Part shown: piece by piece, positions 1 through 8,043 of the stretch
Position numbering within the stretch: position 1 is the stretch's first letter
How the letters are laid out: every line of letters starts with the position of its first letter
Assembly: GCF_000730285.1 (NCBI RefSeq)
Contig: NZ_CP007174.1
Span: forward strand, 1,488,001-1,552,000
DNA length: 64,000 bases
DNA from: Candidatus Nitrososphaera evergladensis SR1
Lineage (GTDB): Archaea; Thermoproteota; Nitrososphaeria; Nitrososphaerales; Nitrososphaeraceae
Direction: 5' to 3'
Made by a program: the position numbers and the translations under genes
Notes under the pieces: model-generated
Database searches by the model: none
What the model was told of the DNA's origin: nothing
The model's input: the letters and a program-made list of their open reading frames with translations, nothing else

Positions 1-890
1 GTATTTGCGCCCTCGGCGTTTACAACCACAATCCTTGGGATCTTTTTTATCCATCCCCATTCGTACAGTTCGATTAATGCTTTTCCGCAGCTAGAAGTAT
101 TGCCCAGCGCGCCACCGGGATAAACTATCCAGTCTGGCGGGTTCCAGTTCAGATGCTCCATTACCCTGTAGACTATGGTCTTCTGGCCCTCTATCCTGAA
201 CGGGTTTACAGAATTTACAGTGTAGCCGCCTGTTTCTTTGGCGTTCTTGAGAGAAGTTGCAAGCGCGTCGTCAAAGTTGCCCTGCACCTGTATGACCTGC
301 GCGCCAAACTGGAAAGCCTGGCCTAGTTTGCCTGGCGCAATCTCTCCCTTTGGGATATAGACGTCGCACTGGATATCCTCGTTTGCCGCATACATTGCCG
401 CAGACGCGGACGTGTTGCCGGTTGAGGCACAGATTATCTTTTTTACCTTGAGCATCTTGGCGTGCGTCACGGCAGTAGACATGCCGTTGTCCTTGAACGA
501 ACCTGAAGGGTTGTAGCCTTCTGGCTGGAGGAAAAAGCTGTCATGGCTCATGTCGGCATAGTCTGCCGCCTTGCTCATGTTGTACGGTTTTGAGAGCCTG
601 CCTTCAGAGCCGTCAAGCGACACCAGCACGCGGGCGCACTCGTTAAAATCTTCGGTGTCGATACCTGCAAAGTTTACCAGGTCGCGAAAACGCCAGACGC
701 CGGACTCGTTGTAGATGTTGCCTCCGTGGTTGCGCCTCTGGTAAAACCTTTCAATGAGATCGCGGCTTGGCCTTTTGCTGTATTTGATATCAAGGAGCGA
801 GCCGCAGGTGCACCTGTAGATGTCGTTGTCAATGCCATACGACTTGCCGCAGTCCGGATTGATGCATTTCTTTATGGCGTGCTCGGCCAT
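1..890 (-). CDS. thrC: Threonine synthase, C-terminus cut by window edge
   Basis: Converts O-phosphohomoserine to threonine with PLP, the last step of threonine synthesis. Reading from an ATG at 890 gives MAEHAIKKCINPDCGK, a cysteine-bearing N-terminal segment (CxxxxC, then CTCG) typical of the long archaeal ThrC. A PLP-lysine motif SGSFKDNGMS and the substrate-binding run STGNTSASAAMYAA follow. The frame stays open to base 1, so the C-terminal third lies outside the window. The homoserine dehydrogenase of the same pathway is at 49,270. The fold and motif order leave little doubt. Confidence 0.93.
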   Translation of the reverse strand, partial: MAEHAIKKCINPDCGKSYGIDNDIYRCTCGSLLDIKYSKRPSRDLIERFYQRRNHGGNIYNESGVWRFRDLVNFAGIDTEDFNECARVLVSLDGSEGRLSKPYNMSKAADYADMSHDSFFLQPEGYNPSGSFKDNGMSTAVTHAKMLKVKKIICASTGNTSASAAMYAANEDIQCDVYIPKGEIAPGKLGQAFQFGAQVIQVQGNFDDALATSLKNAKETGGYTVNSVNPFRIEGQKTIVYRVMEHLNWNPPDWIVYPGGALGNTSSCGKALIELYEWGWIKKIPRIVVVNAEGAN

Positions 891-935
891 GATGTTGTTC
901 AGAATGAGACGTTAGGACTTGCTATTTAGGTGTTT

Positions 936-1205
936 TTACTTTTTGACGCTCTTCTCATACATTTTCAGGATCTGCTGGATCACGCCGTCCATGTCGTCCT
1001 CGCGGACCTCCGGCGACGCGGCATGCTTTAGCAGGTTGCTGATTGTGGATGATATCTCAGAGCTGACCTCGTCAAAACTGTCCATGTCGCTGTAGCTCTG
1101 CTGGTAAAGCCTTCGCAGTTTCATTGCATACATCTGCGTTTGCTCGTTGAGGCTGATGTCGTAGCTGCGATTGTTTACCTTTATCTTTTCCTTTATCATC
1201 CGCAC
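936..1205 (-). CDS. Small conserved-looking protein, unknown function
   Basis: An 89-residue, soluble, charged protein beginning MRMIKEKIKVNNRSYDIS. It is mostly predicted helix with no signal peptide, membrane segment, cysteines or recognisable motif. It lies just upstream of thrC on the same strand with a 45-base gap, so it may be co-transcribed with it. The sequence has an acidic and basic mix and GC-rich third positions like the neighbouring chromosomal genes, which supports it being a real gene. I do not recognise a family and give no function. Confidence 0.6.
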   Translation of the reverse strand: MRMIKEKIKVNNRSYDISLNEQTQMYAMKLRRLYQQSYSDMDSFDEVSSEISSTISNLLKHAASPEVREDDMDGVIQQILKMYEKSVKK

Positions 1206-1249
1206 TTGTCCGGGGTTACGGGTGTTTAAAATACTTGTCTAATGAGATT

Positions 1250-1753
1250 TTAGGGGGAGGTACGCTTTGTCATAAGGTACCTGTCATGGTCCACAAAGCC
1301 GTTGCGCCTGTAAAACCCGATGACTGCGCTGTTGTGCCTTGTCACTTCCAGATGCAGGGCGTTAACCTCTGCTTTTTTTGCCACTTTGTGCGCATGTTCA
1401 AGGACCGCCTGCCCTATTTTCCTTCCGCGGTATTCTTGCAGGATGAAAAACTCGTCAATGAATGCGTCGCGGCCACCAAACTCTAGGCTGTAGCCAAACG
1501 CAAGCACGAGATACCCTATGGGCTTGCTGCTGCCGTCAAGTACAAGAAGTACTGTGCCAAGCTTGCGATTGCCAAGCAGCTTGCGCATTGCTTTTTTGGC
1601 CTTTTTCCTGTCAAAATCGTGACAGTCGTAATCATAATATTTTTCCATGAGCGCATAAAGCGCGTCAAGGTCGCCTGTGCACGCCATTCGTATTCCGTAC
1701 TGCAATATGCATACGTCATCATCATTCTCCTGTTCAAAACCGTTTCGCAGCAT
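1250..1753 (-). CDS. GNAT-family N-acetyltransferase
   Basis: A 167-residue protein with the GNAT layout. Motif A is FFILQEYRGRKIGQAVLEHA (the RGRxIG acetyl-CoA pyrophosphate loop, about residues 105-125). It is followed by a motif-B-like stretch, LEVTRHNSAVIGFYRRNGF, near the C-terminus. This resembles acetyltransferases acting on small molecules or protein termini, but the substrate cannot be told. The first 20 or so residues are poorly conserved in style, so the start could be the downstream Met at MACTGDLDALYALM. It is divergent from the CdvB gene. Confidence 0.85.
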   Translation of the reverse strand: MLRNGFEQENDDDVCILQYGIRMACTGDLDALYALMEKYYDYDCHDFDRKKAKKAMRKLLGNRKLGTVLLVLDGSSKPIGYLVLAFGYSLEFGGRDAFIDEFFILQEYRGRKIGQAVLEHAHKVAKKAEVNALHLEVTRHNSAVIGFYRRNGFVDHDRYLMTKRTSP

Positions 1754-1873
1754 GAGATGTTAGGATCCTGATGTAACCGCCGGGCCTTGTTACCGCGGTT
1801 ACAGCACGCGTCGGTACAGCCGCCCTTTTACTTGATTGCCAGCAAAACATTGCTAGGTGCCATCATAGTCAAG

Positions 1874-2524
1874 ATGTCATTTGGTAACAAATGGGTAAAA
1901 CCACAAGGAGAAAGCGTAGGACACAAGCTGATTGAAGGAATCAAGCCGCAAACACCACTAAAGCCGAGGATAGAAGAAGCGCAAAAGAAATTGCAGATGC
2001 AGATACAAAAGCTGGACGCGATAAACTCGCGCATCAACGAGAAGGATCAGGTGATCTTCAAGCGCGTCGTCCTTGCCATGCAGAGCCACGATGCCCAGCA
2101 CGCACGCGTGCTTTCCGGCGAGCTCTCGCAGATCCGCAAGATGGGCAAAATGATAAGCTCTGCAAAACTTGCACTGGAACAGATCCAGTTGAGGCTAAAT
2201 ACCATAACAGAACTTGGCGACGTCGTAGTGACGCTGAGCCCCGCAATGTCTGTGATAAAGGGACTCCAGGGCGGCCTTTCGGGCATGATGCCAGAGGCAG
2301 ACCAGTCCTTTGCGCAGATTTCGGACCTGCTTGGCAACATCATGACCGACTCGGGACAGATCCCGTCAGGCGAGATAGGTGGATACACAGCAGTCAACGA
2401 CGACACTGCGAGGATAATGGAGGAGGCAAGCGCAATCGTGGAGATGAACATGAAGAATAAGTTCCCCGATCTTCCTTCCACCGGCAGCTCGCAGAGGTCT
2501 GCTGCAGAAGCTTCAGGCTACTAA
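1874..2524 (+). CDS. cdvB: CdvB-like ESCRT-III (Snf7 family) protein
   Basis: A 216-residue Snf7/ESCRT-III-type protein. It has a basic N-terminus (MSFGNKWVKPQG), then long amphipathic helices rich in K, Q and I (EEAQKKLQMQIQKLDAINSRI, about residues 35-60), then MxxSHDAQHARVLSGELSQIRKM and an acidic C-terminal part. CdvB polymers take part in membrane constriction during division in Thaumarchaeota, which carry several CdvB paralogs. No MIM2-like proline-rich tail or wing domain is obvious, so which paralog this is stays open. ATG 1874 is preferred over the upstream in-frame start at 1787, whose extra 29 residues look non-coding. Confidence 0.88.
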   Translation: MSFGNKWVKPQGESVGHKLIEGIKPQTPLKPRIEEAQKKLQMQIQKLDAINSRINEKDQVIFKRVVLAMQSHDAQHARVLSGELSQIRKMGKMISSAKLALEQIQLRLNTITELGDVVVTLSPAMSVIKGLQGGLSGMMPEADQSFAQISDLLGNIMTDSGQIPSGEIGGYTAVNDDTARIMEEASAIVEMNMKNKFPDLPSTGSSQRSAAEASGY

Positions 2525-2566
2525 TAGACAAGCCTCCTTCCTCTCTTTTCTCTTTCTTTTCTCACT

Positions 2567-2902
2567 CTACTTTTTCCCGGCTGCAATTTTTTGCAGCTGC
2601 TTTTTTATCCTCGATATCGTCGGATAGCTGTAGCCTTTATCGCGGTACGTGCGAATCATCGTCTTCCAGTTATTCAGGCGCCATTTTGCCTGGTCGGCGC
2701 TGAGGAGGTGCGTCTCCCTCTTGACCATGCTCTTTCGCCCAGGCATGAGGTATCCGCCACTTGCAGCAGTATAGCGGTTGTACGCAAAGCGCAGGCCAAA
2801 GAGCACGTCATCAGCAGAAAGCGAACTGAGGTACGACGCTAGCTCTCTTTCCTGTTCCTCCGATGACAGCTTTATCCGAAACGCAAATTCCCTTGCAGGC
2901 AC
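2567..2902 (-). CDS. Small hypothetical protein
   Basis: A 111-residue basic protein starting MPAREFAFRIKLSSEEQE and ending in a lysine-rich tail. It is soluble and largely helical, and the RTYRDKGYSYPTISRIKKQL stretch could be a short helix-turn-helix, but this is only an impression. Its start lies 38 bases from the edge of a 26-bp palindrome (2,940-2,965), so this gene is a candidate target of whatever binds there. No family recognised. Confidence 0.6.
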   Translation of the reverse strand: MPAREFAFRIKLSSEEQERELASYLSSLSADDVLFGLRFAYNRYTAASGGYLMPGRKSMVKRETHLLSADQAKWRLNNWKTMIRTYRDKGYSYPTISRIKKQLQKIAAGKK

Positions 2903-2939
2903 GATATTCTTTTTGTTGCAGGTACGTGTTAATTAACTT

Positions 2940-2965
2940 TATTTCTAAACTCGAGTTTAGAAATA
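2940..2965. promoter_or_regulatory. 26-bp perfect palindrome, probable operator
   Basis: Two 13-base arms, TATTTCTAAACTC and its exact reverse complement, meet with no spacer. The site lies just past the bioF stop codon and upstream of the minus-strand gene at 2,902. Near-copies are found at 5,156 (upstream of bioB), 12,530 and 24,996. The length and symmetry fit a dimeric repressor site; a dispersed palindromic repeat is the alternative. Confidence 0.6.
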
Positions 2966-2969
2966 TATG

Positions 2970-4133
2970 CTAGATTATGCCTGTCTTTCTGCCCGCTTTT
3001 TCAAAAGCGATTATGGCTGTATCAATGTGCTTTTTTTCGTGTATCGCCGTAAGCGAAACGCGCAGGCGAGCTGAACCTTTCTTCACTGTCGGATAACGGA
3101 CAGCCTGTGCAAACACGCCTTCTTTTAAGAGTTCATTAGAGAATGCCACTGTCTTTTTCTCGTCGCCTATCATGACAGGGATTATCTGGCTTGACGAGTT
3201 GCCGAGGGTAAACCCCTGCTTTTTCAATTGCGTGGAAAAATGCTTGATGTTTTCAAACAGCCTTTTCTGCAGGCCGCCTTTTTTTGCCACAGGGACCGCG
3301 GCCTCCGCAGCTGCGCAGAGGTGATCTGGGAGCGCAGAGGTGTAGATGAACTGCCTTGAGGTGTTGACCAAGAGCTCGCGTATTCTGGCGCTTGTCGCCA
3401 CGTACCCGCCAAAGCAACCGAGGCCCTTGCTCATGCTGCTGACGTGTACGTCGACCTTGACGCCAAACTTGGCGGGAATTCCTGCAAATTTCGGGCCAAA
3501 GATAAAATCGCCGTGCGCGTCGTCAACCATTGTCAGCGCGTCGTGCTTTTCTGCAATCCTGCAAATATCCCCAATGCAGGCCGAGTCGCCGTCCATGCTG
3601 AAAACGCCCTCTGTTATCACGATCTTTCTTCCTGCCGCCTTTGAGACAAGGCCCTCCAGGTGCACAATGTCGTTGTGCTTGAATACCTCTATTCTGGCAC
3701 CGGAGAGCCGGCAGGCGTCAATGATGCTTGCGTGGTTCAGCTCGTCGCTGAAAATGGTTGTATTTTTGTCGGCAAGCGCGGTGACCGCGCCAAGGTTTGC
3801 CGCGTACCCCGTAGGATAGACAAGTGCTGATTCTGTTCTTCTGTGCTTTGCAAGTATTCCTTCCAGCTTCATGATGGCCGGGTCATTTCCAGCGATTAAC
3901 CGCGAGCTGCACTGCGATACCTGCCTCAATGCACTGGCCGCCGCCTGCACGACTCTCTTGTCCTGCGACAAGCCGAGGTAGTCATTTGAGCATAAATGGA
4001 TAACTTGCCTGCCATTAACAGTGGCAAGCGGCCCGTTTACGCTCACTGTTTTAAGCGAGCGGTATAGGCCGTCCTTTTCAAGCGCATCAAGTTTTTCGTC
4101 TACAAAAAGAGTCTTACTTTGCTTTGAGGCCAA
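2970..4133 (-). CDS. bioF: 8-amino-7-oxononanoate synthase
   Basis: A PLP enzyme that joins pimeloyl thioester and L-alanine in biotin synthesis. The 387-residue protein has the alpha-oxoamine synthase signature: HLCSNDYLGLSQD near residue 45, the aspartate-histidine pair VDDAHGDFIFGP, and the PLP lysine in VDVHVSSMSKGLGCFGGYVA (about residue 235). Its length is normal for the family. The start overlaps the end of bioB by 20 bases, so the two are translated from one message. The rest of the pathway, bioA and bioD, lies 14 kb to the right beyond the inserted element. Confidence 0.95.
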   Translation of the reverse strand: MASKQSKTLFVDEKLDALEKDGLYRSLKTVSVNGPLATVNGRQVIHLCSNDYLGLSQDKRVVQAAASALRQVSQCSSRLIAGNDPAIMKLEGILAKHRRTESALVYPTGYAANLGAVTALADKNTTIFSDELNHASIIDACRLSGARIEVFKHNDIVHLEGLVSKAAGRKIVITEGVFSMDGDSACIGDICRIAEKHDALTMVDDAHGDFIFGPKFAGIPAKFGVKVDVHVSSMSKGLGCFGGYVATSARIRELLVNTSRQFIYTSALPDHLCAAAEAAVPVAKKGGLQKRLFENIKHFSTQLKKQGFTLGNSSSQIIPVMIGDEKKTVAFSNELLKEGVFAQAVRYPTVKKGSARLRVSLTAIHEKKHIDTAIIAFEKAGRKTGII

Positions 4134-5091
4134 TCTCTTTTATCATCGTGATGTCCTTGTTGGGCGCATTGCCGCCTGTTGTCAGGTAGCCCCCTGTGAT
4201 GATGCCGTTAGCGCCGGCCTTTAGCGCAAGCCTGTCCTTGTCCTTGAGGTGAACCTCGCGCCCGCCTGCTATTTTCAGTATCGTCTTTGGCATGATAAAG
4301 CGCCACACCGCTATTGCCTTGATTGCGTCCATCGGCTCGATGAGGTCTTTGTAGCCGGCAAACGGCGTCCCTTCCCTGCCGATGAGTATGTTCATGGGCA
4401 CCTCGTCAGGGTCAAGTGACGCAATTGAAAACGCAAGCTCTAGCCTCTGCCTAGGAGTCTCGCCCATGCCAATGATTCCTCCGCAGCACAGCTCCAGACC
4501 CGCTTCTTTCACTATTTTTGCCGTGTTGACTCTGTCTCTGAAATCATGGGTGGTGCATATTTTTGAGAAATAGCTTTCTGATGCTTCGAGGTTGTGGTTA
4601 TATCGTTTAACGCCCAGTTGTTTCAGGCGCCTTGCCCTTTCAAGGGTCATAAAGCCAAGCGAGACGTTCACTTCTGTCCCAACCTGCTCTTTTATCGCAG
4701 TTATCGTTTCGCATATCTGCTCAAAATCCTTCTCCGGAGGCGACCTGTACGCGCAGACAAGGCAGAAATTGGTAGCTCCTCCTGCCTTGGCCATCTCTGC
4801 CTGTTCTACGATTGTTTCCTTTGGCAAAAGGGGATACTTGTTGATGCCAGTTTCGTAAAAAGTCGACTGGGCGCAAAAACTGCAATCCTCCGGGCATTTT
4901 CCGGACTTGGCGTTAATCAGGGCTTCAACGTCTACAACGTCGCCGTTGAACTTGCGCGTTATGGTGTTGGCGCAGTCTGCAAGGGCCATGACGTCGTCGG
5001 TGGCAAGCAGCCTTTCGGCTTCGTCGATTGTTATCCTGCCGCCTGCAAGCACTTTATCCATGCAAGCCTTGATAAAAGGCGCGTCGGACAT
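4114..5091 (-). CDS. bioB: Biotin synthase (radical SAM)
   Basis: Inserts sulfur into dethiobiotin to make biotin. The 325-residue protein carries the radical-SAM cysteines in KCPEDCSFCAQS (CxxxCxxC, about residues 65-72). It also has the BioB motifs YNHNLEASESYF, CCGGIIGMGET, and the C-terminal GANGIITGGYLTTGG. It is the first gene of the bioB-bioF operon. A 26-bp near-palindrome sits 65-90 bases upstream of the start codon and is a plausible operator. Confidence 0.96.
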   Translation of the reverse strand: MSDAPFIKACMDKVLAGGRITIDEAERLLATDDVMALADCANTITRKFNGDVVDVEALINAKSGKCPEDCSFCAQSTFYETGINKYPLLPKETIVEQAEMAKAGGATNFCLVCAYRSPPEKDFEQICETITAIKEQVGTEVNVSLGFMTLERARRLKQLGVKRYNHNLEASESYFSKICTTHDFRDRVNTAKIVKEAGLELCCGGIIGMGETPRQRLELAFSIASLDPDEVPMNILIGREGTPFAGYKDLIEPMDAIKAIAVWRFIMPKTILKIAGGREVHLKDKDRLALKAGANGIITGGYLTTGGNAPNKDITMIKEIGLKAK

Positions 5092-5155
5092 TTTGGAATC
5101 GATGTTGTGAACTCGTAATTAAAAGTTTGGTTTACAACTGGGCCAAAAACACCGA

Positions 5156-5181
5156 TATTTCAAAACTCGAGTTTAGAAATA
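5156..5181. promoter_or_regulatory. Palindrome upstream of bioB, candidate biotin operator
   Basis: Same motif as at 2,940, with arms TATTTCAAAACTC and GAGTTTAGAAATA, one mismatch from perfect symmetry. It lies 65-90 bases upstream of the bioB ATG, a distance compatible with the promoter region of an archaeal gene. Its presence on both sides of bioB-bioF suggests regulation of this operon. The binding protein is not identified in the window. Confidence 0.55.
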
Positions 5182-5269
5182 TAGCTAAAAATCGTGCGTA
5201 AAATCAGCTGTCAACAACTGGCAGGTTTTGATCGTCTGCAGCGGGGGTATGCGAACCAATTTCGATGAT

Positions 5270-5700
5270 TTACTGTCCCCGGTGCTTGAGCCCGTCAAGG
5301 AATTCCTGGCCGTACTTCCGGGCTATTTCTTGTTCCATTTCCCACGTTATAGGTCGCTCTTTGAGCACGCTAGCTACGTCTGCAAAATACCTTTCCAGGC
5401 TTGCAGGGGATATGACTAGGACCTTGCCTCCCTCCGGGCCCGACTGGTAGTTGTGCGGCGTCTCCTTTGGGATGAACACGAAATCTCCTGCCTTGGCAAG
5501 AACCGTCTTTTCACCGTACCTGACAGAGTATTCGCCTTCAAGCACAATGCTTCTGGCGCTTTTGGGTGGATGTGAAGCGCAGGTCCGACATTTGGCGGAT
5601 GGGTCATTTCAAGCAAGGTATAGATGCCCTCTGACCGTTCGCCGGACACCTTTACCATTATCTTGGTGCCCTGAAAGTCGATACGCACCCCCTTCGCCAT
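5270..5700 (-). pseudogene. Cupin-domain protein broken by a frameshift
   Basis: Two overlapping minus-strand frames join to make one cupin. The N-terminal frame (start 5,700) gives MAKGVRIDFQGTKIMVKVSG through ALHIHPKAPEAL. The C-terminal frame gives VLEGEYSVRYGEKTVLAKAG, then FVFIPKETPHNYQSG. The metal-binding HxH motif and the second cupin motif (PxxxPHxY) are both present but in different frames, and adding one base near 5,550 restores about 143 codons. It is either a decayed gene or a sequencing error. It lies next to the inserted element, between bioB and bioA, where gene decay would not surprise. Related single-domain cupins are often small-molecule binding proteins. Confidence 0.75.
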
Positions 5701-5776
5701 CTTTCAGGGCATACCCGCCGCCAACGGCATCATCATTGCTTTCCATAATGCGCCTTATGTTACAGGGGCGGCTCTA

Positions 5777-6044
5777 TTTGTAGATGCAAAAGCCCGCCCG
5801 TGTGCATCTGGCAATAATTCGGGTTTTCTGGCCTTCCTAGGCGGGGGGTTTGACGCCCATTTTCCGGCAGTTATGGACCTTTGCATTTTTTGAAGTTAAC
5901 AATTTGTTTGTAGATGGACCTTTTGGCGGAAAAACCGAAAATCGTCATCGCGGCTAACTGTCTGGAACCGTCCAAAAAGGGAAGTTTGACCCTTGTGCGA
6001 AAAGTGCTGAAACCCTTTCTACATTCGTGTATACATCTACAAAA
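5777..6044. repeat. Iterated 10-mer at left end of the element
   Basis: The sequence TTTGTAGATG occurs at 5,777 and 5,907, and inverted (CATCTACAAA) at 6,035. A second short repeat, ATGGACCTTT, occurs at 5,873 and 5,914. The whole 5,701-6,097 stretch has no convincing gene. Repeats like these could be Rep-binding iterons, recombinase sites or promoter elements of the zinc-protein/rep operon; the sequence alone does not choose. Confidence 0.45.
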
Positions 6045-6097
6045 CAGACCGTAGTACGGAGCATCGCTTTTGCAATATCCTTAAAAGGGAAATCGAT

Positions 6098-6265
6098 ATG
6101 ACGGAAAAATCGACTAGAACTATTGTCTACTGTCAAACGTGCGGATGTCACGCTATAGACCACCGCTTTACCATTTCTGACGACAAGCAGGTTATCCGGC
6201 CATGTCGTAATCATGCCTCCTGCCGTCAATTCGTCAGGGTGGAAAAAGTGGTTGTTCACGCATGA
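6098..6265 (+). CDS. 55-aa cysteine/histidine-rich zinc protein
   Basis: A short frame starting MTEKSTRTIVYCQTCGCHAI. It has a CxxCxC-H cluster followed by a second C-x4-C (RPCRNHASC), enough ligands for one zinc site. It ends nine bases before the GTG of the next gene, and both are first in the element's plus-strand rep operon, which argues that it is translated. A longer minus-strand frame covering the same bases lacks any recognisable feature. The role may be DNA binding or regulation of the replicon, but this is inference from the family type only. Confidence 0.6.
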   Translation: MTEKSTRTIVYCQTCGCHAIDHRFTISDDKQVIRPCRNHASCRQFVRVEKVVVHA

Positions 6266-6274
6266 CAGTCTGGG

Positions 6275-6742
6275 GTGTCTCAAATGGACTATGGGCATAG
6301 TATCTGCGACAGCCCCGACTGTCAGCACCCGCATTTTTTTCACGGCGTATACGGGTGCTTGGGAAGGAACAAGAACAACCTTAAAGCCTTTTGTGACTGC
6401 CGACGCGACCTCAACAACGAGCGCGGGACTGCATTTCATGGAAAGCTGCGCGCTATTTTGGAAGAGTACTTTGGACTAATCGAGACGGAAGATTGGTTCA
6501 GACCAGAAGCACCTATCGAGATAGAACCGCTGCCACGGCATGAAGTAGACACAAAATATAGCAATCTCCCGCCTGAAATCAGAAACAAACTCTACTATCC
6601 AGAGGATTACGCGTTTGAAATACCAGGTGAGGGTGTAGACACCAAAAACGTACAGTCACAAGAATCACCAAAGATAGCGACATCGAGCAACCTAAAGCCA
6701 CTTCCGCCTCATTTTGTGAGAGCAATAGACCTGCTGAATTAG
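6275..6742 (+). CDS. Cys/His-rich protein in frame with Rep, ended by an amber codon
   Basis: A 155-residue protein from a GTG at 6,275 (an ATG at 6,284 is also possible). The N-terminus has clustered ligands: CDSPDCQHPHFFHGVYGC, then CDCRRD, like a zinc-finger domain, followed by an acidic, proline-rich part. It ends at TAG 6,740-6,742. The same reading frame continues without any other stop to 8,032 and includes the Rep protein, so this may be the N-terminal domain of a 585-residue Rep either split by a nonsense mutation or made by readthrough. Zinc domains ahead of HUH domains are known in replication initiators. Confidence 0.7.
   Translation: MSQMDYGHSICDSPDCQHPHFFHGVYGCLGRNKNNLKAFCDCRRDLNNERGTAFHGKLRAILEEYFGLIETEDWFRPEAPIEIEPLPRHEVDTKYSNLPPEIRNKLYYPEDYAFEIPGEGVDTKNVQSQESPKIATSSNLKPLPPHFVRAIDLLN
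6288..6301. promoter_or_regulatory. 14-bp inverted repeat, first copy
   Basis: ACTATG-GG-CATAGT is a perfect inverted repeat with a two-base spacer. The same 14 bases plus one 5' G recur at 8,149, overlapping the start codon of another zinc-ribbon gene. Here it lies inside codons 5-9 of the first gene's frame. Exact recurrence at the start of two genes of the same element suggests an operator or an mRNA control site. Confidence 0.4.
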
Positions 6743-6746
6743 TCGG

Positions 6747-6788
6747 GTGACTGCATCCTGTCAAGCGTTGCGCTTGACCTGCGGTCAC
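6747..6788 (+). promoter_or_regulatory. Stem-loop just after the amber codon in the rep frame
   Basis: An eight-base-pair stem with a three-base loop (GTCAAGCG-ttg-CGCTTGAC, 6,760-6,778) is enclosed by an outer GTGAC/GTCAC pairing (6,747-6,751 with 6,784-6,788). It begins five bases after TAG 6,740-6,742. Such structures 3' of a stop codon are known to promote readthrough in some viruses. HUH Rep nick sites also commonly lie in hairpins, so an origin is the other reading. Confidence 0.45.
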
Positions 6789-6907
6789 TTACCGACTATG
6801 CTTTAATTCGCAGGTCAGCGGTAGCAAGAGCCTATAGAGAGGGCGAGATTAATCTAGACACCGCGCTCGACCTTTTCACGCAATGGTCTCAGTTCAACGA
6901 GGGAATT

Positions 6908-8032
6908 TTGCTCAAGCGTGAAGATTTGAGCGATGCAAAGATAGACTATCTGGCTATAAAGTCCGCAAAGCGCGGAAATGATGTCTATGAATACAGAATC
7001 AAGCAGAGACTAAAGCCCATTGAGATAATGGCCGATGAATTAGATGGAGATATTTTTGAGGATGACGATATGACAATTCTAAACGACAAGACATCAAAAG
7101 CATGGACAAACGCGCTATTCGTGACTCTGACCTATGACATCAATCGGTCTAACTCTCCTACTGCATGGCGTGACTTGGGGTCTGACCTGAATCTGTTTCT
7201 AGCAAACATCAGAAAGCAATTCGGAAAAATATCGTACATCAGAGCATTTGAGGCATTCGGCAATGGCTATCCTCATATCCACCTGTTAATTATTTTCAAG
7301 GAAACGCGTTTTAAGGTGTTCAAGTATCACGATGTTTATCGCTTAGAGGACAAGCACATTTTTGAATCGTGGTATCATTCCTTTGTTGACATCCGAGCCG
7401 TACGCAATCTCAAGCATGCAATCCGCTATATCGTCAAATATCTAAAGAAATTAAACGGCAATCTGAAAGAAGCAAAGCCAGAAAATTATTACAAGGCTCT
7501 ATTGACGCAAGGTCTGCAATGGCTCTACAACAAGCGCGCTTATGCTGTCAGTGGCGACTTCTTGCGCGTCCTGAAAGCGGAACGCGCTCGACTTGAATCA
7601 ATGAAGCATAACTCAAACCTGCTTAAACTATCTGACGGAACGCGGGGAAAAGTTATCGGCTATGATTTACTAGGGCAACCCATACTCAAAAAATTTAAGT
7701 TCACTTTTCTCGGTTCTTTTGCATGGAAAAACATCATCATTTGTGGAAATTACACAAAAGAAGAGGGCACGCCTTGGTTAATGGTCGGCATAGACCCGCA
7801 CAAACTACCAGAGCAGGATAAAGCGCGCATTAGGTCATTTGACCCGTCTTTTGAGAGCGAGCCAGAATCGACAGCTGACGGCATGATAAGGCTCTATGAA
7901 CATTCCGATATTTGGCTGTGTGTAAAATGCAAGCGCCGAGGGGACAAGTGGGATGTAATAGGCCATACCTGCAAGGCCAGTGTGCGCGAGAGCGCAGCTA
8001 TCAACCCTCACGGACTCGATGTCTATCAGTAG
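6908..8032 (+). CDS. HUH-family rolling-circle replication initiator (Rep)
   Basis: Nicks one strand of the origin to start rolling-circle replication. Numbered from the TTG at 6,908: motif 1 ALFVTLTYD (about residues 69-77), the metal-binding HUH motif GYPHIHLLIIF (about residue 120), and motif 3 AIRYIVKYLKK, whose tyrosines (YxxxY) are the nicking residues and resemble phage and plasmid Reps. The C-terminus has a zinc-like CxxC and CK pair (LCVKCKRRGD). TTG 6,908 is preceded by GAGGG, but the frame is open back to 6,743 with coding-like sequence and no ATG, GTG or TTG. The real protein may therefore be a readthrough product of the 6,275 gene. Confidence 0.88.
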   Translation: MLKREDLSDAKIDYLAIKSAKRGNDVYEYRIKQRLKPIEIMADELDGDIFEDDDMTILNDKTSKAWTNALFVTLTYDINRSNSPTAWRDLGSDLNLFLANIRKQFGKISYIRAFEAFGNGYPHIHLLIIFKETRFKVFKYHDVYRLEDKHIFESWYHSFVDIRAVRNLKHAIRYIVKYLKKLNGNLKEAKPENYYKALLTQGLQWLYNKRAYAVSGDFLRVLKAERARLESMKHNSNLLKLSDGTRGKVIGYDLLGQPILKKFKFTFLGSFAWKNIIICGNYTKEEGTPWLMVGIDPHKLPEQDKARIRSFDPSFESEPESTADGMIRLYEHSDIWLCVKCKRRGDKWDVIGHTCKASVRESAAINPHGLDVYQ

Positions 8033-8043
8033 ATCTTTTTTCA

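Noticed and set aside
5954-6439. 161-codon minus-strand frame at the left end of the element
   Set aside because: It overlaps two plus-strand Cys/His-rich frames that have clear zinc-ligand spacing and fit the rep operon; the minus frame shows no motif and an odd composition.
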